Of a stretch of 64,000 nucleotides of DNA, positions 1 to 12,740 are shown in pieces (position 1 is the first letter of the stretch; the number at the start of each line of letters is the position of its first letter). Below the pieces are notes generated by a model. That model did not search any database, was not told the origin of the DNA, and saw nothing but the letters and a program-made list of their open reading frames with translations. The position numbers were made by a program, and so were the translations under genes. The DNA comes from Cranoglanis bouderius (lineage: Eukaryota; Chordata; Actinopteri; Siluriformes; Cranoglanididae), in contig CM042560.1 of assembly GCA_023630585.1 (NCBI GenBank), positions 5,124,001 through 5,188,000 of the forward strand, written 5' to 3'.

Positions 1-529
1 AGCCAAGCACAACTTTCATTAGCCATGACCCCTGCTCGTAAAGTGCTAACACGTGAACACAAAATGAGACATAATCCATTTGCAAATCTGTAACAATTTG
101 AATAACTCACTGATGGAAAGTTAGTTACAATGGTTAAGGCTTAAAGTGGACATTTCTTTTTATGACTTTCTTACTAAACCGAACTAAATCTAACCACATG
201 GCCTTGCTTGTTAAAATGTACACGAATTTCTCATGAGATCAAGATGTGGTTTGTTGCATAAGAGGAGGTGTGTATAAACTAAATTTGCTCCAAGTTACAG
301 AACTACAGAATTGAGTAATTATTTGCAATTTATAAACATATAAACTGGGTTTTTGCACTCACGTGTGATTACTTTTGACATAAAATATTCTCAATATCAA
401 GAGACTCGAGAACCCTAATCCTATTTCGATTAATATATATTCGAAGGAACATAATTTTGTTGTGTACAAAGTGAAAGAAGGGGTTGTTTTTTTTTATTAT
501 TATTATTTTAAATTATTTTAAATTGGTTG

Positions 530-850
530 TAGTTATGCTGCTATCCAACCGTGAGCATTTCTGCTAGCAAATCATCTCGATAGCTAACATTTAGCAGCAG
601 TGCTAGTATGCTGCCACATCCTACTAGCATTTTTCTATATTAACAGGTTTAGCTTTACTTTGCTAGCATGTAGCATCTCTCTCGCAAAGGTGCTAATTTA
701 GCAACACGTGCTAAGCTGTTTCGCCAGTGTCTAATTACGTTAACATTTAGCATTTAAAGCATCTTTTCTTTTGGTTCATACATCTGCTATCCATCCATGT
801 TAGCTAGCAAGGCGTATTTTAGTTTGCAGTAATTAACTTGCTAGACGTAT
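530..850. repeat. GCTAGC/GCTAAC-rich low-complexity stretch
   Basis: The words GCTAGC, GCTAGCA and GCTAACA, or near variants, recur at irregular spacing of 15-40 bp across about 300 bp. A few more occur at 1303-1345. No fixed period is visible. Confidence 0.4.
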
Positions 851-1388
851 TGTCATTACGTGTGCTGGAAAAGGGGTCAACTTTACTTATGTGGTCTGGT
901 GAATTAGCGTACACGCCCACATAGCCAAACTATATTAGCCTAAAATATAAGACACAAGATACACTTGGAGAGTAAATTGTCTTGTCTAACCAGGGCTGGG
1001 GTTCTGTAAGGTAAGCTTATTTTTTATTCATTTGAACGTCTAGTCCTTTAAATCCTGGTCTAAACAAAGAGCCCATAAAGCGAAAAGGTGGTAATGAGTA
1101 CAGAAGGTGGTTTGTGGTACACTGTAACTCAGCTCTTAAGAGGATCCTACAGAGGGTCATTAAAGCTCCCAGTCTCCCAACGAACAGTCATTCACTGACC
1201 CGATTAATCACTGATAATTAATCTGCTGACATCATCAAAACGAGACCCTTGGCAAGGAGAGTAAATCCATTAACAATCCCAGTGTGTACTTCCAGTGCTG
1301 GGTTGCTAGCGTAGCAGTATGAGCATTTGGCTGGACAGCACTAGCATGGTGCCATATCCTACTGGTATTTTACTCTTGCCTGTGCTAC

Positions 1389-1492
1389 AGTGGCCTCCAC
1401 TAATATTGGCGCCCTTGGTAAATATGAGCAAAGAAGGCTGTGAAAAATTGTCTTTATCGTTTAACCTTTTGATTGTTTGTTCAAAAAAAGGC
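1389..1492 (+). mobile_element. Solo terminal repeat fragment of a Tc1-like element
   Basis: The sequence from CAGTGGCCTCCACTAATATTG to the TTAACCTTTTGATTG region matches the left terminal inverted repeat of the Tc1 element at 48033-49569 over about 100 bp. No transposase follows; a V-SINE begins right after it. Confidence 0.7.
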
Positions 1493-1499
1493 TTAGTGG

Positions 1500-1786
1500 T
1501 TTGGATGTATGCCTCGCACCCCTTGGGGGTGCGCGGAGTTTGCATGCTCTACCCGTGCTTTGGGGGTTTCCTCCAGGTACCCAGGTTTCCTCCTCCAGTC
1601 CAAAGACATGCATTGTAGGCTGATTGCCATCTCTAAATTGTCCGTAGTGTGTGAACGTGTGAGATTGTGCCCTGCGATGGGTTGGCAACCGGTCCAGGGT
1701 GTCCCCCACCTTGTGCCCCGAGCTCCCCAGGATAGGCTCCAGGCTCCCCCATGACTCTGCGAAGGAAAAGCGGTACAGAAAATGGA
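1500..1786 (+). mobile_element. V-SINE/Mermaid-type SINE, 5'-truncated
   Basis: It contains the conserved V-SINE core (GGAGTTTGCATG, then GGTTTCCTCC, TCCAAAGACATGCA, AATTGTCCGTAG) and the 3' tail GATGGGTTGGCA through GAAAATGGATGG. The tRNA-like head is mostly missing. The same family recurs, inverted, at 11449, 51808 and 58257. Confidence 0.75.
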
Positions 1787-2416
1787 TGGCTCTCAGGGCA
1801 AGTTAGTTTCCTTTAAGACTTTAACTATATTTTCTGAAATGTACATCCTGTGGTTTGATGAATAGGGTATATAATGAAAGTTATTTCCCAAACCAAGGCC
1901 TCTGAAAAAGTGGGCAGTCAAGATATTATTCGTGAATCATTATTGTAACGCTAGCCTTTGCAACACTGAGTTTGGAGAATGCTGTAATGTGTACAGATGT
2001 GTCAGCGAAGCAGGATGAAAAATATCAGCCCAAATGGAGATCAGATCAAGGGGATGTTTCACTCCTTGTAATCACCTAACCTGACTCTCACTGTCATGAA
2101 TCTGCAGTCTGCGCTAGAAAGAAATCAGTCTTATCCTCAAATCGTACTTCATACCATTCTGTGCATTTTTCTTACGACCACTGGTGGTACGTGGCACTTG
2201 GTTCCACAAAAGTCCAAAATAATCCGCTTTAAGACATTTATTAACAGTAAATAATCTGATGTGGATGGCAAAAATTAGATTTATATTAACAATGTGTTAT
2301 TTTGGAAAGACACGGGAGGGGCTTAGCCCAGCTGGCTAAGAAATGAGTGAGGTGTCATATATCAATTTTATTTTATTACATTAAGTAACATTGCAGAGAG
2401 GTCAGTGTGTATCAAC

Positions 2417-2418
<2 letters not shown>

Positions 2419-2459
<41 letters not shown>
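2419..2459. repeat. (CT)n microsatellite
   Basis: About 20 perfect CT units, followed 80 bp later by a (GA)-rich stretch (2530-2570). Confidence 0.95.
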
Positions 2460-2462
<3 letters not shown>

Positions 2463-3616
2463 GTTTTAGCCGAAAAGGAGAAATCAATAGCCACAAATGA
2501 ATCATTCAGCCCAAGGCAATTAGAAAGCATGAGAGAGGAAAGAGAGAGAGAGAGCGAGAGAGAGGGCAGAGTTGCGTGCTGAGAGACAAACGCTATTGTA
2601 GTGATTTAGATTAGCCTTTTTAATCAGTGTTTTCTGGTGTGGAGAAAAGATTGTTGGTCAGTGGATAATTACACTCTTTGTGCTCGGATTTAAGTTCTAT
2701 AATTTAATGCACGAACACACACTCAAGTACGTGTCAAGTTTGTGTCACAGTGTGAGGGCAGGTAGACACGCAGCTCACATTACACATTCTGAACACATCA
2801 CCTATATACAGTATATACAATCTTATGTAGACATCGCCTTTTCCCGAATTTGATTAATTACTATTTGTTTTTTAAAAAAAAATGTTTTTACATTAAATTT
2901 TTTTTTTTAAATTTAATTTACACCTGTAAATTAAATCAATGAATGATTATATTAATGAGAAATTGAAATGTTAAACAGCTATTTACGAAATTCAAAAAGT
3001 TTTTTCTTATTTTAGGAATTTTTATTTTTTTAAGGATTTTAAATATCAATTTTAAATATACATTTTATTAATAGAATTTTAAGAATTCTAATCGTTTAGA
3101 ATCCTAATAAATTTGAATAAAAAATATGTATAATTTAAAGTATTTTCTGCACCTTCAAATTGAGAAAGTGATTAAAATATTAGAAATGTAAATTTTATTG
3201 TAGAAGTTTTAGATTTTTAGATTTTTTTTTTTAAATATGACCCTATAAAATGTTATATATTATCACCCCACACTTCAGAGAACAACAAGGACTTTGTTAG
3301 CAATTTATAAGCAAAAGTTACATATTTGTTTACTCTTAAAGCCCCTAATTGATGGAGAAAAGAAAAAAAAGAATTTCAAATTTAAGAATTGTGAATTTTA
3401 TGAAATTTGACAAATTTTCAATTTATGACAAAAAAAAAAAAAAAAAAAACAAACAAATCAAGACGTTAAAATCTTATGAATGTAGAGAATTTTAATGCGT
3501 AGGGTTTTTAAGTAATATATTTTTAACTGATGATTAAATCTTTCAATAAAGAATTCAAAATTGTAAGAAGCAAGAACAGCAGCTCATTTTCTCTCTTTCT
3601 TTCTCTCACGTCTATT

Positions 3617-3618
<2 letters not shown>

Positions 3619-3669
<51 letters not shown>

Positions 3670-3692
3670 TGCTCTATCTCTCTCTCTCTCTC
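3619..3692. repeat. (CT)n microsatellite with interruptions
   Basis: About 36 CT units with TTTCTCTCTTG and CTAT interruptions. Confidence 0.95.
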
Positions 3693-4077
3693 GCTCTGTC
3701 CCAGGTGTTTCTAAAGTGAGAACTGAGCGGCGTGTTGGATGGGTGTAGGGAATGCTGTAGCGTGTTTATTGATTTTTTATTCCCTTTGTTCGGTTTAATC
3801 TTTTTTTTAAATTATAAGTCAATAGCGGGGTGTGTGAGAGTATGACTCTAAGCCAAGCAGTCTACACACACAAACAGTGCAGAATGCAACAAATCAGCAC
3901 GGTTCTAACACAGTACTAACGGAGCGATGTGTGAAAAGTCCACTACGCTGGTGTTTCATTTGTGGTGTGTGTTTGCAAGATAGGGTATGTGTGAGTGTTC
4001 AGCAAATTGTAGCCTGAGAACACTGCGCTTCTCTTCTCTCTTTATGCAAACCTGAGAACGGGAGGTGTGTGTGGGTG

Positions 4078-4079
<2 letters not shown>

Positions 4080-4124
<45 letters not shown>
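4080..4124. repeat. (GA)n microsatellite
   Basis: About 20 GA units with one AAAG interruption. Confidence 0.95.
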
Positions 4125-4125
<1 letters not shown>

Positions 4126-5206
4126 TGGAATAAAAGCGATGCATAAAGGCAATGCAACTTCGTGATTTCATCTTTCATGTCATATAGTAGTTCTGTAGAG
4201 TACAGTTCGGTTGTAATATCCATGCAGAAACACTGATCCTAATCAGGAGTGTAGATATAAAATAGATAATATGATATGATATAACACTTCCTGCCGCTTT
4301 CTTCTACCTCCTGCATATGGCTTGTGATATGACATACTGAGGTTTACATAGCTCGCCAATCTGATCGGTAATTAAGGATAAAAAAATAAATAAAATAAAA
4401 AATTTAAAGTGACACTTTACTTGAAGGGTGCCCACATAATGCCTGTATTACACATTTGTGAGAACTGCATAAATATTTTATGAAGCATTGCTGGAGGAAT
4501 GTATGAACAGCTTATTTCAAAGCGCATAAGATGATATTGGAGGTTTTATGCAGCTGTATCATTATGAGTCGACCGGTTGAGCCGCCGTGTTGCTATAATT
4601 TTTTTGTATCCATATTTGGCAAGTTAATCGCTTGTTTTTACTAACTGCACATTCATGACACTTTGAGAAAATTGTGGAAGGTACACATAGTGCTTCATAA
4701 GCGTGTTAGGAATATAAATCTGATTAACACTTTAGTTTGAGGGAATTAAAATCATTCACCTGCATCTGGGCTTCATAAATAAGAAACTGTACTGGAATTT
4801 AATACAAATGGACTTCCATGCTCCTATATGAAGTAGGTGCTCTTAAAATAAAGTATTACCAAAAATAATTTTTAAAAAGTGCATTATTTGGCTCAAGTCC
4901 CTGGTGTGTCTTATTTTTATTTTATTTTTTTAGAGCATAGCAATCACACAAAAATAACAACCGGCTGCTAGACCCTTTTGATTGCAGCGAGGAAGTGATT
5001 TGACTCCGAATCGACTCAATGCAGGAAGTGAATCAAACATGCCAGATATTAATTGTGTGTAGCGTTTTACGTAGATGCGAGCTGCTAAACAAGCCCGCGA
5101 GATGCAAACTGAGCCGAAGGACTGAGAGATGTGATGTGTTCTGGATTTTTTTGGACCGATGAACGAAAGGAGAAAATAAACCCTGGGTGTGATGCACAGA
5201 ATGTTT

Positions 5207-5520
5207 TAAATGTTGTAAAATTAGAATATCGTCTAAAAGTTCATTTTTTCCCATAATTAATTCAAAAATTGGAACTTTCATATATTCTAGATTCATTACA
5301 CATAAAGTGAAATATTGCAAGCCTTTTTTTTTTTTTTTTTTTTTTATGGCTTACAGCTCATGGAAATCAAAAATCCAGGATCTCAAAATATTAGAATAAA
5401 CAATTTATAATACAGAAATGTCGACCTTTTGAAAAGTAAGTTAATTTATGCACTCAATACTTGGACGGGGCTCCTTTTGCACGAGTTACTGCATCAATGC
5501 GGTGTGGCATAAAAAATTAA
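5207..5520 (-). mobile_element. DNA transposon fragment (class II, family uncertain)
   Basis: The blocks AAAATTAGAATATCGT, TTACAGCTCATGGAAAT, CTCAAAATATTAGAATA and GCACTCAATACTTGG followed by ACTGCATCAATGCGG belong to a repeat common in teleost genomes, as I recall it. A (T)n run interrupts it. No coding frame survives. Confidence 0.45.
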
Positions 5521-5918
5521 CTTTGCACCTGTGTTTCTTTATAGAATTATTTAATTTAGCACAGTTTCCATGTTCTTGGGTGAGTTTTGCTATTCTCTCA
5601 CACACCATTTTTTCATCACCATATTTCTTTATTTAAATATGTACAGTGTGAAATCCAATGAGCCACAAGTATCGATTCACTCTGATTTGGACTCGGCAAA
5701 CGGACTAACAGGCGTGAAAGTGCCCTTAGGTACACACTAGTTAGTTTTGGTCCTGGTAGGTGTATTGTAACTTGAAGCAGCTGCATTTAAGGTTTGTTTC
5801 AGCTTTGGAATCAGATAAAAAATATTGTAAAAAATAGTAAAAAAAAAAAAAAATTCCTCATCATGCCTGCAATGTCATCTTATCTGGGTTACTTCCTAAC
5901 TTCACTTCCTAAGTGAAC

Positions 5919-6565
5919 AGCATTGATTATCTCGTTGCAATGGCACCTGTCAAGGGGTGGGATATATTAGGCAGCAAGTGATCAGTCAGTTCTCGAAGTA
6001 GATGTGTTGGAAGCAGGAAAAATGGGCAAGCATAAGGATCTGAGCAACTTTGACAAGGGCCAAATTGTGATGGCTGGACGACTGGGTCAGAGCATCTCTA
6101 AAACGGCAGGTCTTGCTCTGGGCAATGTTCTGCTGGGAAACCTTCGGTGCTGGCATTCATGTGGATGTTACCACCTACCTAAACATTTGCAGACCAAGTA
6201 CACCCCTCCATGGCAACGGTATTGTCTAATCGCAGTGGCCTCTTTCAGCAGGATAATGCACCCTGCCACACTGCAAAAATTGTTCAGGAATGGTTTGAGG
6301 AACATGCCAAAGAGTTCAAGGTGTTGACCTCCAAATTCCCCAGATCTCAAACCGATCGAGCATCTGTGGGATGTGCTGGACAAACAAGTCCGATCCGTGG
6401 AGGCCCCACCTCGAAACTTACAGGACTTAAAGGATCTGCTGCTAATGTCTTGGTGCCAGATACCACAGCACACCTTCAGAGGTCTTGTGGAGTCCATGCC
6501 TCGACGGATCAGAGCTGTTTTGGTGGCACAAGCGGGACCTACACAATATTAGGCAGGTGGTTTTA
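5919..6565 (+). mobile_element. Internally deleted Tc1-like element
   Basis: The start (GATTATCTCGTTGCAATGGC) and the transposase N-terminus (MGKHKDLSNFDKGQIVMAGR from 6022, then LGQSISKTAG) match the longer copy at 59758-60761. The sequence then jumps to the GNVLLGNL block and continues through LFQQDNAPCHTAK to the end motif GGGACCTACACAATATTAGG. The middle third of the gene is lost, so it is non-autonomous. Confidence 0.75.
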
Positions 6566-6829
6566 TATCTGTGTGTTTGTGAGTGGCACAGAGAGAAACA
6601 GAGAGCAGCTGAAGCATCTGAATACCTTATCTGATACAGTGTGCGTGTAAGAATGTGTGTTTCTGCTGAATACAGTAAACACTATCTTATACTACCACAA
6701 CAAACTGTTAGTATCACTGTGCTTTATGCCAAAAAAAAAAACATGCAGTAGAGGCAACAGCAGAGCTACAACTAAATTATAGATTAGGCTTGTTTATGTT
6801 CAGTTTCAGGAAATGCCTAATGGCACCTT

Positions 6830-7000
6830 TGAGGATGAAATTGGGTTTTCCTATTTGTCCATTTGCGCTTGCACAATGGGAGTTCAGCACTTTAGGTTTC
6901 GTCCCAATCACCGCAGCCACTGAAGGGCCCTGGAGCAAAACCCTTAACTCGGTTCTGTGCTTGGATTGTGTAAGTCCTTTTGGATAAAAGTGTGTAAAAT
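6830..7000 (+). mobile_element. Degenerate tRNA-derived SINE
   Basis: GGGCCCTGGAGCAAAACCCTT and GTAAGTCCTTTTGGATAAAA match the body and tail of the better-preserved SINE at 61857-62035 (GGGCCCTTGAGCAAGGCCCTT, GTAAGTCGCTCTGGATAAGG). The promoter boxes are decayed. Confidence 0.5.
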
Positions 7001-8221
7001 GGGAATCCACAAGTACAGATTCTCCTCTCCAGGGATGTTTGTAGGACTTGAAGAGTTTCGGGGCTTACCCAGAGCAGTGTAGGGGCATCAGGAGTCGTCC
7101 TATTTATTTATTTATTTTCATGAATTCAGCATGAAAGCCTAGATTCTAGATCCTCGATTTTAAATAATTCTAAGAAATCAATGAATCTGATCTAAATTCA
7201 GTATCTGACTTTACTTCAGGCCAATTTGTTGTCTCTCATGCTTCATACCTTTCCTTGATAATACTCATTATAATGTAAATTAAGCTATATGCTTTTTTTG
7301 TGTGTCTGGTGAATGAAAATCAGTTTGCGTAAAATGTGTAGAATTTTACTGTTAGGCGGTCTGCTTAATAAATCACTTTCCCCTCTGCTTGTGGCTGTCA
7401 CTTCTACTTGACTGTTCAAAAGGAAGAAGGGAAAAAAAAAAACAGGGTTGCGGGTTTGGAGTGAACTGGCAGTTCTGTGAGGAGCAAAATGATCTTATAT
7501 CCTATGGGGAAAGCTGTAAGATGTGGCACGTGGAACCTGCGACTGACATGGTGTGTGTTTCACACAGAACCCTGTTCTCGGGGGCAAGTTTTCACATGAC
7601 ACCCTGCTCCTTAAATAGCCGAGCACACGTGACGTCACAGCTGAGGAGATTATCATGGATATATGGATGTTTATTCCATTTTAAATCATATACCAAGTGC
7701 TCGAACATGAAATCACGATACACACAGGCACAGCGTGATTTCGGCTTTGGGAGCGTTTATACGTCTACGTTAACACATTAACACGTTGACACATTAACAG
7801 ACTTACAAGCGAGGCAGAATTCTATCCAAGCTTATAAAGGAGGTGACAGTGATAGAAGTGCTGGAAGTTTTGTTTTACAATTATGCTGTGCCAATCTTAC
7901 ATTTTCATATCACAGTATTTGCTCAATCTTTTATAGCAGTTTCGGATATTAGCACAATATCGCATTTTATAAAAATGACTACATTGCTAAACATTATCAT
8001 TCTGTCTGAGTGACAGTTCTGTCCACCATGTTGTTCCGGAAAATTTCTGAGCAGAATTGTGGGATTTGCAAAAATAAATAAACAAACAAACAAATGCCGT
8101 ACTTTCAGATTTGTCCAATGTAAGTGATGTTACTAATCAGTTTTTTTTTCCCCCCCGAGCCTGTGCAGGTGTAGTGATGATCATTTGAACTGTCCATGAT
8201 AACAGTATTGTTTGTGTTTAT

Positions 8222-8945
8222 TTATAGCGTAGCACAGTTTGAATTCTCGTTTCTGATTGGCCAGGAAGTGTTGATTAATTCTTATAACAGCAGCACAATG
8301 AGTTTGTTCTAATATGTTATCATTTCTGTGGTAACAACTTAGACTGGAACTCATACGGAGGACACTTCACATCAGCACACGTATAAAAACGTATGTAATC
8401 ACTGATACATTGATACAGTCGTTCAAAGGGTAGAGCTGTAGCTTTACGTGTTCTGACACGGGAAAGTCTTCAGAATGGAGGAGTTTGTGCTTTGCGGTTT
8501 CTGACAAGCTTTGTGGCTAGCTTATTCACTTCAAGAGAGGAATAAAGAGAGGCTGGTGAAGGAACAGTGCTTTTAGGTGCTGTAACTTAACTGATAACAG
8601 GAACTAATTGTTTCATGGATGTTCCACAACATTAAACTCAACTATAAGCAGATAAAAACGATTTGTTGCTCTTTAATAAATTAAAAAAAAAAAAAAAGAT
8701 CAGTAATCGTCTGTAAATTGCTGTGAAAAAAAAAAAATACAATTCAGGACATGCTGTTACAGCTGAAAATAATCAGCTTCTGGGCAATAATAGTTACTCC
8801 TCTTTATGTCAGGCAGCATTGCACCAAACTGTCCCTGATTATTTTTCTATAACAGCACACCCTGTTGTGTTTTATTCCTTACATTTCATATGGCATAATA
8901 GATTCAGTCTTGACAATAATAATAATGGTAATACAGATTAATAAC
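8222..8945. mobile_element. Dispersed snapback-type element, copy 1 (near full length)
   Basis: It starts near TTTCTGATTGGCCAGGAAGT and TTATAACAGCAGCAC and ends near TTTTTCTATAACAGCACACC. The inner blocks (AACAGGAACTAATTG, GGATGTTCCACAACATTAAA, TAATCGTCTGTAAATTGCTG) recur, direct or reversed, at 12060, 13378, 14915, 16955, 58110 and 59690. No coding capacity; classification unknown. Confidence 0.5.
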
Positions 8946-9061
8946 AACAAAATTAATAGTGTAATATAGGGCTTTTCTTTTAGTTTTCTTTCACATTTCA
9001 GAATATTGAAGATATCACCATTTTTATGTATTTGTGTAAGCTTCAGAATTATTAGCACTCT

Positions 9062-9106
9062 TTAAAAAAAAAAATCTATTCTAAGACAAAAAAACACTTT
9101 CAAAAA

Positions 9107-9141
<35 letters not shown>

Positions 9142-10280
9142 ACCACATCACAATTATTGGCACCCTGAGAAATTCTTATGAAAAAACTGGAACTGTCGCA
9201 TATTGTCAATCATATTTTATATAACAAGACTGTCTAAGCAGTCATCGATGACTTCCAGTTTCACTGGGAAATAAATATGAGGTTACACCGAGGCCAGATT
9301 CCCTTAGTCATCCATCAACATGGGGAAGATTAGAGAATAGACAACTGAAACGGGACAAAAGTGTGTTGACCTTTATAAATCAGGCAGTGGTTACAAAAAT
9401 AGCCATATGTGTTGTGAGGGCAATAAGTAAGACGTTTAAAAAAACAACCTGCCTGTAAGACGATGTAAGTGTTAGAGCGGCCAAAAGGATCACGGGTTAA
9501 GGATTTATAGGATACGATAGCATTTTTTGTTGTAACGAAGTGTTCAGATCTATCATTAGACCCCACCTCCTCCAGGCCGACAAACTAATTAGAGATAGTT
9601 TGGAAATAGTGTGCCAGAAAAAAAACAACTTTTCTTTCATCTAAGGACAAATATATGTGCCTAGAATTCACTAGAGACAAGGTTGTATGGTCTGAGAAGA
9701 CAGAAATAAGAAATTTTTTTTGGCAAAAAACACTTCGGGTTTGCTGTATAAAGAAGAACGGTTATACAGTAAAGAACCTAACCCCCACATTAACCAGGCT
9801 GGCTAGACAGCATTCAGTAATCACTACAATGCTGACCTGCCAGTAACAAGTAATTTACAAACTATATATCTTTCCTATTATTTATTCTATATCACAATTG
9901 TTCCATTTATTACTTAAGGTGTAATATTTGTATATTAGGATGGTAATTGTGTTGTGTTGTCTGAGATGTGTGTGTTGAATGTGAAATATTCCTAATACGT
10001 GTAAATATATATGGCGAATACAATGATTCGGATTCTGTTAAGCATAGCGCAGGATCTGTGGGGTTGTGTGGCTGTTTCTCCTTGTTAGGATACATAGCAT
10101 GATGGATTCCATGAACAGTTGGCTGCCTCTGCGATGAGGTTACAGCTGGGTTGTGGTTGGATCGTCCAGCAGGACAACGATCCGAAACATATCTCCAAAT
10201 CCACACAATTTTTTTAAAATTTTTTTTTACTGAAAACAGAATTAAGCTTTTGACTTACTGGCCGTCCAATTCCCCTGACC
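9062..10280 (+). mobile_element. Decayed Tc1-like element
   Basis: The left part has CAATTATTGGCACCCTGAGA, a typical Tc1 outer motif, and a broken helix-turn-helix region (GTTGACCTTTATAAATCAGG). The right part (10160-10270) translates on + as VQQDNDPKHISKSTQ then LLTYWPSNSPD, the region around the second catalytic Asp. Many stops and deletions lie between. Confidence 0.65.
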
Positions 10281-10504
10281 ATGGGAAAGGTGTGGTGAGC
10301 CGACGAGGAGAGTCCATTTTCTGTCTCTCTGACTGCCTTCCTCCTTTGCTTCGTCTCCCTCGTTCTTATTGTCTCATTAAAATTCAGGTTCAAATAACAT
10401 TAATTATCCTCCCTGCACACACTCCCTCCCTCTCTGCCTGGGTCAGTGCTCATACTCCCTCTATCTGTCCTTGAGCAGCAAAGCGCAAGCTCTGTAATCT
10501 TACA

Positions 10505-10519
10505 TAACTAGCACTGCGT

Positions 10520-10566
<47 letters not shown>

Positions 10567-10860
10567 CATGCACATTTGTCCTGCTATCCTTGTGAGGACC
10601 TCTGATTTATCCTAATTAGTAATGCAGCTTAATAATGCCATGGCACACCTAAATTTAACCTTAACCTCAGTAACCATTAAGCTCTTAGTTTTTTGTTGTT
10701 GTTGTTTTTTTTTTAAATAAAAAGCTGCAGTTTTGTTTTGTTTTTTTAAAAAAAGGAGCCGTTTTCCTTGTGGGGACCAGCCAGATTTGGTCTCTAGACA
10801 TTTGGTCCCCACCGAGGTATAAAAACATTCACACACACACACACGCACTCACACGCTCTT
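10505..10860. repeat. CA-flanked interspersed repeat with GTGGGGACC motif
   Basis: A (CA)n tract at 10521-10563 and another near 10830-10850 bracket a unit with CCTTGTGAGGACCTC, CCTAAATTTAACCTTAACCT, CCTTGTGGGGACCAG and TTTGGTCCCCAC. This arrangement is a recurrent teleost repeat, as I recall it. Confidence 0.5.
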
Positions 10861-11448
10861 CTGCTCTGACTGCAGTGACGAACTGACATCATCAGAGAAT
10901 AAATAACACACTTTCCTTTCTCTAGGCATCGTGCTGATGTTTCCTCATCGAACCGTCTTAACCGTGGTTAGCACCCGTGGTGTTGTCTTTTTTTCTTATT
11001 TTCTTCAGACTTCCGTCAAACTTCCGTCCGACCTCTGAATTGCCATCAGAACCGTCTGTTCAGGTGGGAGTGATGACATCACGTCCTCTTCTGAAAAGGA
11101 AACATGTTGCCTCTGACTCAGGGACTTTGCACTTTCCCGCAGTGTCGTGTTACTTTGCTCCAGAAAGTTCCGTTTGACCTTATAGCCCACTTTCCCAGCA
11201 CGCACTATTTTTGCACCGGAGTTGATTAACTCTTTCATGGGAACATAGCCCTGAGCAGATAATCACGTTTATAGCAGTGTCGATTAATTTTCTTATATTG
11301 ATGCACACGTTCTAATATGCTATCGTTTCCATAGTAACAGCTCATTCACAGGGACTTACATGGTGGATGCGCCACATAATCTTAACCTGCACCGAGAAAA
11401 ATACAATATGTAGTAGGTCAGATTTAAGTGAACATATTAGGTAAATTC

Positions 11449-11748
11449 ATCCATCCTTCCATCCATTTTCCATACCGCTTATCCTACACAGGGTCACGGG
11501 GGAGCCTGGAGCCTATCCCAGGGGACTCAGGGCACTAGGCAGGGGACACCCTGGACAGGGTGCCAACCTATTGCAGGGCACAATCGCACACACACATTCA
11601 CACACTTCGGACAATTTGGAAATGTCAATCAGCCTACAGCGAATGTCTTTGGACTGCAGGAAACCAGACAAACTCCACACACACAGTTTGGAGGCAGGAT
11701 TCGAACCCCCAACCCCGGAGGTGTGAGGCAGACGTGCTGACCACTAAT
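11449..11748 (-). mobile_element. V-SINE/Mermaid-type SINE
   Basis: Reverse orientation. It shows the tail CCATCCATTTTCCATACCGC, then CAACCTATTGCAGGGCACAA, the core TCTTTGGACTGCAGG and the tRNA-like head with GAACCCCCAACCCCGGAGG and GTGAGGCAGACGTGCTGACC. The head is truncated after CCACTAA. Confidence 0.75.
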
Positions 11749-12059
11749 TTTCCAATTATTTAAACCAACTTTCTAATTACTACATTGAATTATGTAGAGT
11801 AAGCATGATCACGTAGGATTAACGTCAGCCAGTTACATTATGAAATCTCACAAGGATATTGGCACTGATGGGAACCGTAACTACATAATATTATAACTAT
11901 ATAATATTTTATTCATGGCTTTGAAAATACACGATCAAATCATGCTGGATGTACGGAAACAAAATGTAACTCAATTCAATCACGTGGAACCCACGTACGC
12001 ATTTGAGTAGATCCAATGAGCCTTTTTTTCCAGCGTAATAATTGATGGATTGAAAACGT

Positions 12060-12740
12060 GATGTTATTTATATGATATGGTGTAAGATCAGTTTTATTTA
12101 ATGTTTATGGAAGGAGAATCCAGTGTAGGGCTGGGCGATATGACAAAAATATCCTATCACCATACTTGAGGACATTTCGACGATACACGATGCGCATCAC
12201 GATATATAATTTAGCTAACAAAACGTCCGCAAAACAGTAGTAAACAAAAAAAAAAAAAAAATGTATAAACTGAGATTTAACGATACTTAAACGATACTTT
12301 TCATTAATGCCTACAAAGGCAAAATAAATTACATTGAATCAACGGCATCCATTCTGTGCCATTTAATTTGTAATAATTAAAAATGTAAAAAATATATATA
12401 TATATATCACCATACCAACAAAATCTCAGAAAAGTGTATCGTGTAATCATTTATCACAATATTGATATTATATCAATATATTGCCCAGCCCTACTCCAGT
12501 GTCAGCATGTTGATAATAAAAGTACATTTTCCCGCATGTCTTCAGGACAGACGACCTCCTCCTCTCCGGTATCTCGTTAACATGCCAAGCATTTTTTTTT
12601 GTTTGTTTTTTTATAGCTGCAATAATGTAAACGATAACAGGAACTAACTTGTCTCACTGATGTTCCATAAAAATAAACGTAACAATTAATGGTTAAAAAA
12701 ATAAATAAAAACCACAGCCCCAATTGTTTAATTCCTTACT
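12060..12740. mobile_element. Snapback-type element, copy interrupted by the hAT MITE
   Basis: Outside the MITE, TTTATGGAAGGAGAATCCAG and TGTCAGCATGTT, then CATGTCTTCAGGACAG, line up with 58157-58225. The blocks GATAACAGGAACTAACTTG and GATGTTCCATAAAAATAAAC line up with the copy at 8222. Confidence 0.45.
12126..12493. mobile_element. hAT-type MITE with 8-bp target-site duplication
   Basis: The 368-bp element has terminal inverted repeats TAGGGCTGGGCGATAT and ATATTGCCCAGCCCTA. The flanks ATCCAGTG (12118-12125) and CTCCAGTG (12494-12501) match at seven of eight bases, the duplication size of hAT transposons. No transposase. The target is a copy of the snapback family; an uninterrupted version of the site is at 58170-58185. 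Confidence 0.85.

Noticed and set aside
2391..4223. ORFs rich in Leu-Ser or Arg-Glu repeats
   Set aside because: They are translations of (CT)n and (GA)n microsatellites, open in all phases.
7389..7781. 130-codon ORF in intron 1
   Set aside because: No recognisable domain, no splice-site logic, within AT-rich intron sequence. Chance ORF.
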